Assembly (NCBI GenBank): GCA_963772265.1
Contig: CAVYWS010000004.1
Span: forward strand, 186,001 to 250,000
Direction: 5' to 3'
Length of the DNA stretch: 64,000 nucleotides
Origin: Mayfieldus sp963772265
Lineage (GTDB): Bacteria > Actinomycetota > Thermoleophilia > Solirubrobacterales > 70-9
Part shown: in pieces, positions 53,842 through 61,757 of the stretch
How positions within the stretch are numbered: position 1 is the stretch's first letter
Layout of the letters: every line of letters starts with the position of its first letter
Notes under the pieces: generated by a model
What the model was told of the DNA's origin: nothing
Database searches by the model: none
The model's input: only the letters and a program-made list of their open reading frames with translations
Made by a program: the position numbers and the translations under genes

Positions 53842-54668
53842 GCGCCCTCGACGCCCGCCATCAGGCGGATCCCCAGCTGATCTCCGAGGTCGCCGCCCGG
53901 GTCCGGGCGCTGGCGCGGAACTACCGGCCACCCGACTTCGGCGACGCGCCGGGCCTCGACGCGGCGCTGTTTCTGTGCGCGATCGACCACCGCAGCGGCT
54001 ACCGCCGCGCCCACCGGGTCGGCGGCAAGGGCCCCTATGACGGCAGCGCCCTGATCTGGGCCCTGGGCTGCGCCGCCGAGCGCCGCCAATCCGGGTCTCT
54101 GAGCGCCGGATATCTTTCCGGGGTCGACGGGGGCCAGGTCGAGGAGCTGTTCCGGGTCGGGGGCGAGACGGTTTCCGGCGCCGCGCAGCGGGCGCGGCTC
54201 TGGCGCGACCTCGCCGCCGGTCTCGGCGAGCGCCACGAGGGCTCGGCGGAGGCGTTGGTCGCGGCCGCGCAGTCGCGGCTCGGCGGACCCGGCGGCCTGA
54301 TCGCCCGCCTGGCCGAGTTCGAGGCCTTCGCCGACCCGCTGGCCAAGAAGTCGTTTCTGTTCGCCAAGATCGCAGCCCGGCGCGGCTGGCTGTCCGTCGC
54401 CGACCCCGATCGCTGGGAGGTCTGCGCCGACAACGTGCTGATGAGGCTCGCGCTGCGTTCCGGGCTGGTGCAACCGGGGCCGGTCGAGGCGGTCAGGAGT
54501 GCGACCCGCGACGCCCTGAAGCGGGTCTCCGGGGAGGCGGGGCTGGAGCCGCCGCTCCTCGACGACCTGCTCTGGGAACTGGGAAGGCGCGACCCGGACC
54601 TGCTCGGCACGGCGGGCGGCGCCGATCTCCGCGAGCCCCCGCGGCCCGAAGGTACGGTCTGGTACTGA
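53835..54668 (+). CDS. Unknown protein embedded between cysM and mec, 277 residues
   Basis: I do not recognise it with confidence. It is soluble and mostly helical: LDAALFLCAIDHRSGYRRAH, GPYDGSALIWALGCAAERRQ, AFADPLAKKSFLFAKIAARR and WEVCADNVLMRLALRSGLVQ. The closing DDLLWELGRRD and the helical repeat loosely recall queuosine-salvage (DUF2419) or helix-hairpin-helix glycosylase-like proteins, a weak hint. GTG 53835 overlaps the cysM end by seven bases, and TGATG overlaps the mec start. This coupling suggests a role in the carrier pathway or cysteine-related metabolism. Confidence 0.65.
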   Translation: MVGALDARHQADPQLISEVAARVRALARNYRPPDFGDAPGLDAALFLCAIDHRSGYRRAHRVGGKGPYDGSALIWALGCAAERRQSGSLSAGYLSGVDGGQVEELFRVGGETVSGAAQRARLWRDLAAGLGERHEGSAEALVAAAQSRLGGPGGLIARLAEFEAFADPLAKKSFLFAKIAARRGWLSVADPDRWEVCADNVLMRLALRSGLVQPGPVEAVRSATRDALKRVSGEAGLEPPLLDDLLWELGRRDPDLLGTAGGADLREPPRPEGTVWY

Positions 54669-55066
54669 TGCGAATTCCCCGCCGGCTGGTCGAGGAGCTG
54701 ATCTCGCACGCCCGCGAGGAGGCGCCCAACGAGTGCTGCGGGATGATCGCCGGGCGCGACGGCGAGGCGACCGGTTCCCACCGGGTCCGAAACGAGTGGG
54801 CCAGCCCTCTGCGCTTCCGCATGGAGGCCGGCGAGCAGTACAAGACCTGGAAGTCGATCGAGGAGTCCCCGGACGAGCTCGTGGCGATCTATCACTCGCA
54901 CACCGGCTCCGAGGCCTATCCGTCCCAGACCGACATCAACGAGTCGCTGCAGTGGCCCGACCAGATGCAGGTGATCGTCTCCCTGCGCAATCCGGAGGAG
55001 CCCGTGGTACGGGGCTTCTGGATCCGCGACGGCAAGGTCGAGGAAGCCGATCTCGATGTCGTCTAG
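54668..55066 (+). CDS. mec: JAMM/MPN+ metallopeptidase, Mec-type (releases cysteine from CysO)
   Basis: 132 residues. The full JAMM motif is present: Glu22 (NECCGMIAG), His76-x-His78 (YHSHTGSEAYPS), Ser86 and Asp89. Bacterial Mec hydrolyses the amide between the sulfur carrier and the newly formed cysteine. It could also trim the extra Arg from the carrier's Gly-Gly-Arg end. Its ATG overlaps the previous stop (TGATG), and the next gene starts inside its 3' end. Confidence 0.92.
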   Translation: MRIPRRLVEELISHAREEAPNECCGMIAGRDGEATGSHRVRNEWASPLRFRMEAGEQYKTWKSIEESPDELVAIYHSHTGSEAYPSQTDINESLQWPDQMQVIVSLRNPEEPVVRGFWIRDGKVEEADLDVV

Positions 55067-55586
55067 CAGGCCGCTCTCCTGCCCCCGGTGCGCCGAGACG
55101 TTCCCGCTCTCGGAGCGCTTCTGCCCCACCTGCGGGATGCCGTTGGTCTACGGCGGCCGCGGCGCCGAGCAGCCGATCACCGAGACCCACCAGCGGGCCC
55201 GCAAGATCAAGCCGCAGTACGCGCGCGGCGAGCCGGTCAAGGTCGCCTTCGCCCGCAACCAGGCCGAGGCGGAGATGGTCCAGGGGATGCTGCTCGAGGA
55301 GGGGATCCCGAGCATGCTCAAGCGCACCCGCGGCTTCGACGTGCCCGACTACCTCGCCGGCGGCCCGCGGGACATCCTCGTGCCGGAGACCGGGGCCGAG
55401 GTCGCGCGACAGGTGCTCGCCGACACCGACCTTGAGAGCGAGGGGGAGGAGAAAGCCGAGCTGCGCGGCCAGGCAGGGTTGCAGTCGTCCGCCGACACCT
55501 CGCCGGCCCGCCTTGCCTTCTGGGTCCTTGTCGCGCTGGTCGCCGCCTTCGCGATCGTCTGGGGCCTCTACCAGCTGACCGGCTAG
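55056..55586 (+). CDS. Zinc-ribbon/DUF2007 protein with C-terminal membrane helix
   Basis: 176 residues. Zinc ribbon with Cys9, Cys12, Cys23 and Cys26 (SCPRCAE and FCPTCGM). A DUF2007-type domain follows (about 58-120; PVKVAFARNQAEAEMVQGML, EEGIPSMLKR, ILVPETGAEVARQVLAD), and a C-terminal membrane helix (FWVLVALVAAFAIVWGLYQL). DUF2007 proteins are thought to bind small ligands. The start lies inside mec (overlap 11 bases), so it may belong to the cysM operon. Role unknown. Confidence 0.75.
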   Translation: MSSSRPLSCPRCAETFPLSERFCPTCGMPLVYGGRGAEQPITETHQRARKIKPQYARGEPVKVAFARNQAEAEMVQGMLLEEGIPSMLKRTRGFDVPDYLAGGPRDILVPETGAEVARQVLADTDLESEGEEKAELRGQAGLQSSADTSPARLAFWVLVALVAAFAIVWGLYQLTG

Positions 55587-56338
55587 TCCGGGGAAGGTCT
55601 GGCGATCTCGCGCAGATAGTCGCGCCAGTCCGACTCGATCTCGCGCGGGCGGGCGTCGAAGGCCTTTGCGAGTTGAAGGGCCGGGCCGTCGCGACGCAGG
55701 TCGTTGACCAGTGAGCGGCAGGCATCCGGCCCCCGCTCCTGGTCGAGCAGGTCGAAGATGGTCCCGCCGAGGATCACTGCGTCGCGACGGGAGGGGGGAA
55801 ACGATGGCCGCGATCCCTCGCGGAGGCGGCGGATCACGGCGGCGCGGTAGAGACCGACCTGGCGCGAGAAGTACTGCGCTCCGCCCTCGACCAGCCAGGC
55901 CCAGCGCAGGTAGCGCCCGAACCGGCGCGGGGTCCAGGACGGCGGCAGGTCTGGGTTGTTCGCCGCCATCACGAGCTGGGCGTAGAGCCGCTCGGCCGTG
56001 CCGCGCAGCGCCTCGCGCGAGTCGGCGCCCGCGGCGCGGCGGTCCATGTGGGGGTCGTTGAGAACGTGCAGCTCGGTCGACATCGGCCAGCCGGCCAGAT
56101 AGCGGCGGCCGGCGGGGGCCGATGACCAGCGGGCGGCGGGCAGGAACGGATGGGCAAGCGCGAGCCAGGCGGGATTGGTGTGGATCACCACGACGACCTC
56201 GCCGGGGACCTGATCGAAGCCGTCCTCGAGTCGAAGTCGCAGGTCCTCGAGCCGGTCGAGGGTCCGCTGGGCGTAGGCGGTGTCGCCGGTGTCGTGGCGG
56301 GCGGTGAAGCTGAGCGACTCGGTCTCGACCCAGGTCAT
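55583..56338 (-). CDS. Peptidase-MA-like protein lacking HExxH
   Basis: 251 residues. The fold region FGRYLRWAWLVEGGAQYFSR is the C-terminal part of a gluzincin-like active site, with the third-ligand Glu in WLVEGGAQYF, but no HExxH precedes it: the corresponding helix reads ERLYAQLVMAANN. It is probably a non-catalytic relative. There is no signal peptide. The promoter box TAGGCT (56345-56350) lies six bases before the ATG. It converges with the DUF2007 gene with a four-base overlap. Confidence 0.6.
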   Translation of the reverse strand: MTWVETESLSFTARHDTGDTAYAQRTLDRLEDLRLRLEDGFDQVPGEVVVVIHTNPAWLALAHPFLPAARWSSAPAGRRYLAGWPMSTELHVLNDPHMDRRAAGADSREALRGTAERLYAQLVMAANNPDLPPSWTPRRFGRYLRWAWLVEGGAQYFSRQVGLYRAAVIRRLREGSRPSFPPSRRDAVILGGTIFDLLDQERGPDACRSLVNDLRRDGPALQLAKAFDARPREIESDWRDYLREIARPSPD

Positions 56339-56344
56339 GGGCCG

Positions 56345-56350
56345 AGCCTA
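56345..56350 (-). promoter_or_regulatory. Leaderless-type promoter, -10 box TAGGCT
   Basis: Minus-strand TAGGCT ends six bases before the ATG of the peptidase-MA-like gene. Confidence 0.45.
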
Positions 56351-56351
56351 G

Positions 56352-59120
56352 CTACCGGTGGCCCTGGATCTCGTCCGCCTGCTGGAAGGTCGGGCGGTTC
56401 ATCCAGACCATGTCCGGCTGGGTCACGCCGCCGGTGGGCCGGAATTGGATCGCGTCGAAGCACATCTGCTTGTCGCCGAAGTCGCAGTTCTTCTGGCTTG
56501 CCGGATAGGGATCCTTGCCGATCGCCGCCTTGAGGCTGGAGATCAGTGCCTCGCGGCACTTGCCGAGGTCGCCGCCGCCGCAGTAGATGCGCGAATTCCG
56601 GTCCCGGATCCGCTTCAGGCGCCGCGGATGACCCTTGGCGAGCATCGTGCGAAGGTCCTTGTTCGCGTACACGTACCAGCCGCCGTTGTAGGCGGAGCCA
56701 AGGTGCAGGTGCGGCGAATCGTCGATCACGGTCATGTCGGCGATCTCCCCGAAAAGGGGCTTGCCGAGGGCGGGCTCGAACTCGGCGTGGATCAGGCCCG
56801 TCCACCAGGCGTCCTTGATCCGGATCGCAGCCGAGTGGTCATAGTGCCCGTCGCGGTTGCGGTCGACTCGGTGGGCCCCCGAGCGCGTCCAGGCCGAGAG
56901 GGTGTCGACCGCCTTTTGCACCTGCGGGTCGCTGATCGGCTTCGACTTGATGATCTTCAGGGCATAGGGGATGACCGTGTGGCCGTCGAGGTCGACCGTC
57001 GACGCCTCCTTCATCGCCTCGATCAGCTCCGGCAGGGTCGCCTTGCGCCGCCCCTTGATCAGCTTGCGGATCCGCTCGTCGAGGGTTATCGAGCGGTAGA
57101 CGGGCCCGTAGTTCCAGTTGTCGTCGGCGGCCCGGAAGCCGTGGGCCTGCTTGTTGTTCCAGCTCGATAGGAAGCGCTGGTTGATCACCTGCGGGTGGGC
57201 TCGGAACGGCGTCACCGCCATCGGGTAGGGGGTGGCTCCGGCCAGCGAGTCGGACTGGAAGTCGCGCCACAGGTACTTGGAGCTGACCGGGAAGTTGGGG
57301 TTCGTGCGCCGCGGCGCGGACCGGATTCCAGCCGGAGTTGAAGTAGGCGATGTTCTTGTTGTCGACGTAGAACCAGTTGAAGGTGTAGTTGATGAAGTTG
57401 GCGGCGCGCTGGAAATCACGCGGACCGTTGATCGCATCGGGGTTGTTGAACATGCTGAACCCAAGCGCCGAGTCGACCTCGTGGAAGTAGGTTGCGCGCA
57501 GCTTCGTGTAGGCGACCGGCTTGCCGTGGACGCGGGCGCGGGCGATGACGATGCCGAGCTTCGAGCGCAGCGCGGTCAGCGTCTCGGATCCCGGAGGCGT
57601 CTGGTCGCCGAGGTTTGGGACCCAGGAGTTCTGGCGGGTCAGCACCTCGAACGGCAGGCACTGTCCGCGGAACACATAGCCGCTCGAGTTGATCGAGGCC
57701 TGGCCTCCGTCGGGGTCGCAGAGAGGGACGGCGAAGGTGTCGATCAGGTCCTGCCCGGCGGAGGTCGCGCTCCAGGCGTAATCACGCCCACGGCCGAGCT
57801 GGACGAAGAGGTTGACGCCGGGGAAGGCTGCGCCGCGCGCGTCGATGGTCGGGGCGTGGACGTCCTCCTCCATCAGGATCTGGGGCGCGAAGTAGGCGAC
57901 CTGCGGGCCCATAACCGCGACCGGGCGCCCGCTCTGCGGACTCCCGCGCCGAGACCAGAAGGGCGTTGGACGCCGAGGCGCGGAGGGGGCCGTCCTGAAG
58001 CAATCCGCCAAGCGGCCCGAGGATCCCGCCGCCCAGCAACCCGCCCGGTGTCGGCGCGGAGCCGGACTGCGAGACGACCTCTGACTTCTGCACGCTGCCG
58101 GGATCGGGCAGCGCCAGCCCGCGCGGCTTTCTTTTCGGCGGCACCTCGTAGGGAAAGCGCTTGCGGTGCACGGTCACCGGGGCGCCGGAATCCTCCGCGT
58201 TTCGGAAGTCGGCCCAGACCCTCTTGCCCCGCTTGCGCCCGAAGCGGTTCCGCGCCTGCTCGAAGGTCAGCGCCGAGTCGAGCTCGCGCCCGCCGCCCTT
58301 GCCGAAGATGCCGCCGACCAGCGAGGCGGTCGCGACGACGTCTGGGCAGGTCCAATCGGTGGGGCCGAGCGGCTTGCCGATCGCCGCGTACTCGCCCGGC
58401 ATCTTGGAGGGGTCAAGCCGCGCCTCGGCGATGTACTGGTTGATCCCGGCGATGTAGTCGGTGACGTCCTGGTGAAGCTGGGCCGCGACGCCCTCGAACC
58501 CCTTCGGCACGTAGTCGCACTGACGCTGCAGGTCCTGCTCGGTGTAGGGGGTGTCGGCCCAGACCTCCTCGTCCATCTGGCGGTTGGCCGGCGCGCCGCC
58601 GGCAAACGACGACAGCTGCGCCCGCCCGGCGTGGCGCAGCGCGTCCATGAAGAACAGCCGGTCCTCCGCGGCGGCGTACCCGAGGCCGAACATCGCCCCG
58701 GCCCGGGTGTCGCCGTAGACGTGGGGGACGCCCAGGCGGTCGCGCTGGATCGTCACGTCGGCGCGGGGGTTGTAGGTGCGCTCGACCTGGCCCGGCGGGG
58801 TGCCGAAGCTGGCGTCGTGGAAGTACTGGGGAATCTGCGACGCGGTCAGGCCGAGCGGCGCGTAGACGAGGTTCTGGTAGGGGGCGTACTGGTCGTCGTT
58901 GTGGGCTGGCCGTGCGCCGGAGGCCTCGAAGTTGGCCGAGCTGGATCGGATTCGCGAGGCCGTTGGTTCCCGGAGGCAGGATCGCCGTGAACCCACCGAA
59001 GTCGTTGGTGCGATAGGGCTGCGGCGTGGCGGCAGCCGCCGTCCCAGTCATCGCGATCAGCGCGACGGCGCTCGCCGCCGCAAGCTTTCTGCCTCTGCTC
59101 ACCGAAATCCCCGCCGCCAA
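56352..59120 (-). CDS. Penicillin acylase (S45) family secreted enzyme, three frameshifts
   Basis: About 922 residues over four frame segments with breaks near 58940, 57960 and 57320. A signal peptide (LAAASAVALIAMTGTAAAA) leads to a conserved alpha region: VTIQRDRLGVPHVYGDTRAG, FGLGYAAAEDRLFFMDALRH. Then comes the nucleophile Ser in RASASNALLVSA (S-N-A, as at the start of the beta chain), and ITLDERI, FMNRPTFQQ-like closing blocks. Ntn hydrolases of this family cleave amides such as penicillins or acyl-homoserine lactones after autocatalytic processing outside the membrane. The distal end GGVTQPDMVWMNRPTFQQAD is typical of actinobacterial members. Substrate unknown. Confidence 0.82.
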
Positions 59121-59160
59121 ACTAGCGGCCGCGCTTGCGGCGTGCGCCGGTCGGGGACGG

Positions 59161-60123
59161 CTATTCGAGCGCCGGTTCCTCGCCTCGGGCCCGGGCGCGC
59201 TCGAGGTCGAGCTCGGTCTCGACCCCGGCCGCCCGCAGCGCCTCCTGTGCAGCCTCGAGCCCGTCGGCGTTGGCGACCGCGCGGGCCAGCGGCGCCGCCT
59301 TCTCGACCGCGAGCGCGGGATCGAAGAAGAATGTCAGGGCGCCGAGGGGGGTCAGCTCGACCGTGCGCCGACCGCCGCGGATCTCGGCGATGCCGGTCTC
59401 GCCCTTCGCGCAGCGAACCGCCATCAGGCTCGCTTCGGTGGGCACGACCCGCGCCGCTGCCTCGATCTGCTCGGCGACGGCGGGGGTGAGGCCCCATGCC
59501 CCCAGCAGCGCGCCGACTCGCGCCAGCTCGCCGATCCGCTCGAGGACCTCGCCAGGGGTCAGCTCACCATCGCATCCGGGGCCGTAGACGGCCCCGATGG
59601 TCGGCAGCAGCGCCGCGAGCCGGGCCCCCGCCGCCAGCATCACCGCGTCGCAGAGCGGGCTTGCAAGCCCCGGCTCGTCCCCGTGCGCGAGGACGTCGCC
59701 CCCGACGTCGACCATGACGCAGAGGTCGCAGCCGAGCTTCCCCGCGGCGGCGGCGATCCCGTCGGCGACCGCCGCCGGGCCGCCGCTGATGTCGATCAGC
59801 AGGGTCTCGGAGCAGATGAACCCCGCCATCCGCGACTCGGAGAACGGGACCCCGTCCGGCGTCGTGGTGTTCTCGTCGGCCAGCACCGCGGCGGGGCCGA
59901 GGGGCTTGCCGCCGAGAATCTGATCGAGCGAGCGCGGCCCGGGGTAGGGATCGATCGGGAAGCGCTCCCAGGCGACCCCGCCGAGCCGGAACTCGGCCCC
60001 GAACGACTGGCATAGTCGGGCGGCGGACAGGGCGCCGGCGACGTCGCCGCCACCGCCGATTCCCAGAACCAGAGCCCGCGAGGACTCCGAGAGGATCCGC
60101 TCCAGAGAAGGGTTGTCGCTCAG
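59161..60123 (-). CDS. DUF1152 family protein (probable CTG start)
   Basis: 320 residues. LSESSRALVLGIGGGGDVAG begins a Rossmann-like glycine loop; ERFPIDPYPGPRSLDQILGG, GFICSETLLIDISGG and LGCDLCVMVDVGGDVLAHGD are the DUF1152 blocks. No ATG, GTG or TTG precedes residue 77 (GTG at 59886) in frame. The natural start is CTG at 60121-60123, which overlaps the DUF1802 stop (CTGA) in the way ATGA overlaps do elsewhere. Predicted nucleotide or metabolite binding; no activity known. Second gene after DUF1802. Confidence 0.72.
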   Translation of the reverse strand: MSDNPSLERILSESSRALVLGIGGGGDVAGALSAARLCQSFGAEFRLGGVAWERFPIDPYPGPRSLDQILGGKPLGPAAVLADENTTTPDGVPFSESRMAGFICSETLLIDISGGPAAVADGIAAAAGKLGCDLCVMVDVGGDVLAHGDEPGLASPLCDAVMLAAGARLAALLPTIGAVYGPGCDGELTPGEVLERIGELARVGALLGAWGLTPAVAEQIEAAARVVPTEASLMAVRCAKGETGIAEIRGGRRTVELTPLGALTFFFDPALAVEKAAPLARAVANADGLEAAQEALRAAGVETELDLERARARGEEPALE

Positions 60124-60749
60124 GCGAGGACCGGCTCGGGCTCGCCGCAGATCTGCTGGATCTCGGCGCGGGCACGATCGAACTCCTCGTCGGCCATCAC
60201 CGGCGTGCCCTCGAAGGGAAGCTCGCGGTCGATCTCGACCCAGGACCTGCAGCCGTGGTATTCGTCGCGCACCCGGACCGTGACAGGACGCGGGATGCGG
60301 TGGACCCGCAGCAGCAGCACGTGCAGTGGATGACGGCGCTTCCAGCGCAGCCGCTTCTCGGCGTAGTCCGGGGTCCAGACGTAGAAGGGGGAGAGGTCGT
60401 CGACGACGCCGCGGTCGCTGACCGTGAAGTGATCGGTGACCTCGGCCCAGGCGCGGATCCGCACCCGGTCGGGCTGCGGGATCCCACCGTCCTGGATCAG
60501 CGCCCTGGGCGGCGGCTCCTCGTCGGCCCAGACGCCCTCCTCGAGCGCCCGGCGCAGCTCAGGATGGTGTGACTGGCGCACCAGGTCGTTGCGCTGGTGG
60601 TCAAAGGTCGGATAGAGGAAGAACTGCTCGTGCTCGAGCTCGAAGTTCTTGTTCTCCTCGCGGATGCCGCCCTTGCGCAGGGTGACCAGCTGCTCGCCTT
60701 CGGCGAGCGCACGGACCGTTACGGCCCATTCTTTGAAAGCAATCGGCAT
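60120..60749 (-). CDS. DUF1802 family protein
   Basis: 209 residues. DUF1802 signature at the start: FKEWAVTVRALAEGEQLVTL, RKGGIREENKNFELEHEQFF, LYPTFDHQRNDLV. Such proteins are of unknown function; they are soluble and often near nucleotide or stress genes. A hydrophobic strand (HPLHVLLLRVHRIPRP) follows in the middle. The gene heads the pair with DUF1152 and faces an unusually AT-rich gap upstream. Confidence 0.82.
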   Translation of the reverse strand: MPIAFKEWAVTVRALAEGEQLVTLRKGGIREENKNFELEHEQFFLYPTFDHQRNDLVRQSHHPELRRALEEGVWADEEPPPRALIQDGGIPQPDRVRIRAWAEVTDHFTVSDRGVVDDLSPFYVWTPDYAEKRLRWKRRHPLHVLLLRVHRIPRPVTVRVRDEYHGCRSWVEIDRELPFEGTPVMADEEFDRARAEIQQICGEPEPVLA

Positions 60750-60938
60750 GGAAAGTGTCTAAACCAGGGGTACTTTTCGGGAGATTGCGGGGCGGGCGGA
60801 ACCTGGGTGGGTGTGCCGACCCTGGGCCAGACACCCTAGACGAGATCTACCGAATTCTCAAATTAGTTCAAACTGCCACAAGCGAAAACGGCTTACCTTT
60901 AAGTACCCGTAACCGCTCTGGAAAGCCAAACTGGCCAG
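60750..60938. other. AT-richer intergenic stretch
   Basis: 189 bases with visibly lower GC than the surroundings, especially 60840-60930 (GAATTCTCAAATTAG and CCTTTAAGTACC). I see no gene. The AAAGT/ACTTT inverted repeat near 60751-60776 stands just before the DUF1802 start and could be an operator. Confidence 0.4.
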
Positions 60939-61757
60939 CTAGCCAAACACTGGTCCAAGGTCGGGGCGGTGCTGCTCCAAGAACGCAAATAGCGTCGACT
61001 CGGTCCCCGCCGGATCCTCGATCAGGCACCAGTGCGCGGCTCCCTCGAGCACCGCGGAGCTGCCCCGCCGGGCGGCCTGCGCGATCGCCTCCGAGGCAGC
61101 CGGGGGTGTCACCGGGTCCTCGGATCCGCAGAAGGCCAGGACCGGACACCCAAGCCTCTCGATCGCCTCCATCCGCCCCTGCGCGGTCGCCTCGGCCCAG
61201 AGCGCGTAGGAGTCGCCCTGATTGGAGGCGATCGCCTCCCGTAGCAGACCGAGCAGGCGCGGGTCGCTGCCGCGGCAGCGCTCGGAGAGCCCCGTCGCCG
61301 CAACGGCTTCGGCGATCTCGTCGGTGCGGCCTGCGCGGGCCAGGCGCGCCCGCTCGGCGAATGTGGGGCCGGCCGCCTCGGGCCACTCGAGGTTGCCGCC
61401 GCACAGCGCCAGGGCCCAGACCCGCTCGCCGAGCAGCCCCGCGGCGGCGGCCGCGACCATGCACCCGACCGAGTGCCCGACCAGCGCCGCGCGGTCGATC
61501 GCGAGCGCGTCGAGAAGGCCGGCCGCGTCCCGCGCCCAGAGCTCGATCGAGTAGGGGCCTTCGGGTGCGTCGCTGCGGCCGGCTCCGCGCTGGTCGGGGG
61601 CGATCCCGCGCCAGCCCCGACTCCGGCACGCCTCGAGCTGCGCCAGCCAGGCGTTGGCCGAGCCGCCGAGGCCATGCAGGAAGAGGACACAGGGGCCTTC
61701 GCCGCCGCTGTCCTCGTAGGCAAGGCCGAGGCCGTCGAGCTCAATCCGCTGCGCCAT
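60939..61757 (-). CDS. Alpha/beta hydrolase
   Basis: 272 residues. Oxyanion region HGLGGSANAW, nucleophile elbow GHSVGC (Ser96), Asp214 in GSEDPVTPP and His242 in GAAHWCLIEDP form a complete triad. ATG 61757 is preceded by GGAGGGGAT. It overlaps the hydantoinase B gene by 17 bases and is the third gene of that operon. A hydrolase following hydantoinase A/B suggests cleavage of an ester or amide in the same catabolic route (inference). Confidence 0.87.
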   Translation of the reverse strand: MAQRIELDGLGLAYEDSGGEGPCVLFLHGLGGSANAWLAQLEACRSRGWRGIAPDQRGAGRSDAPEGPYSIELWARDAAGLLDALAIDRAALVGHSVGCMVAAAAAGLLGERVWALALCGGNLEWPEAAGPTFAERARLARAGRTDEIAEAVAATGLSERCRGSDPRLLGLLREAIASNQGDSYALWAEATAQGRMEAIERLGCPVLAFCGSEDPVTPPAASEAIAQAARRGSSAVLEGAAHWCLIEDPAGTESTLFAFLEQHRPDLGPVFG

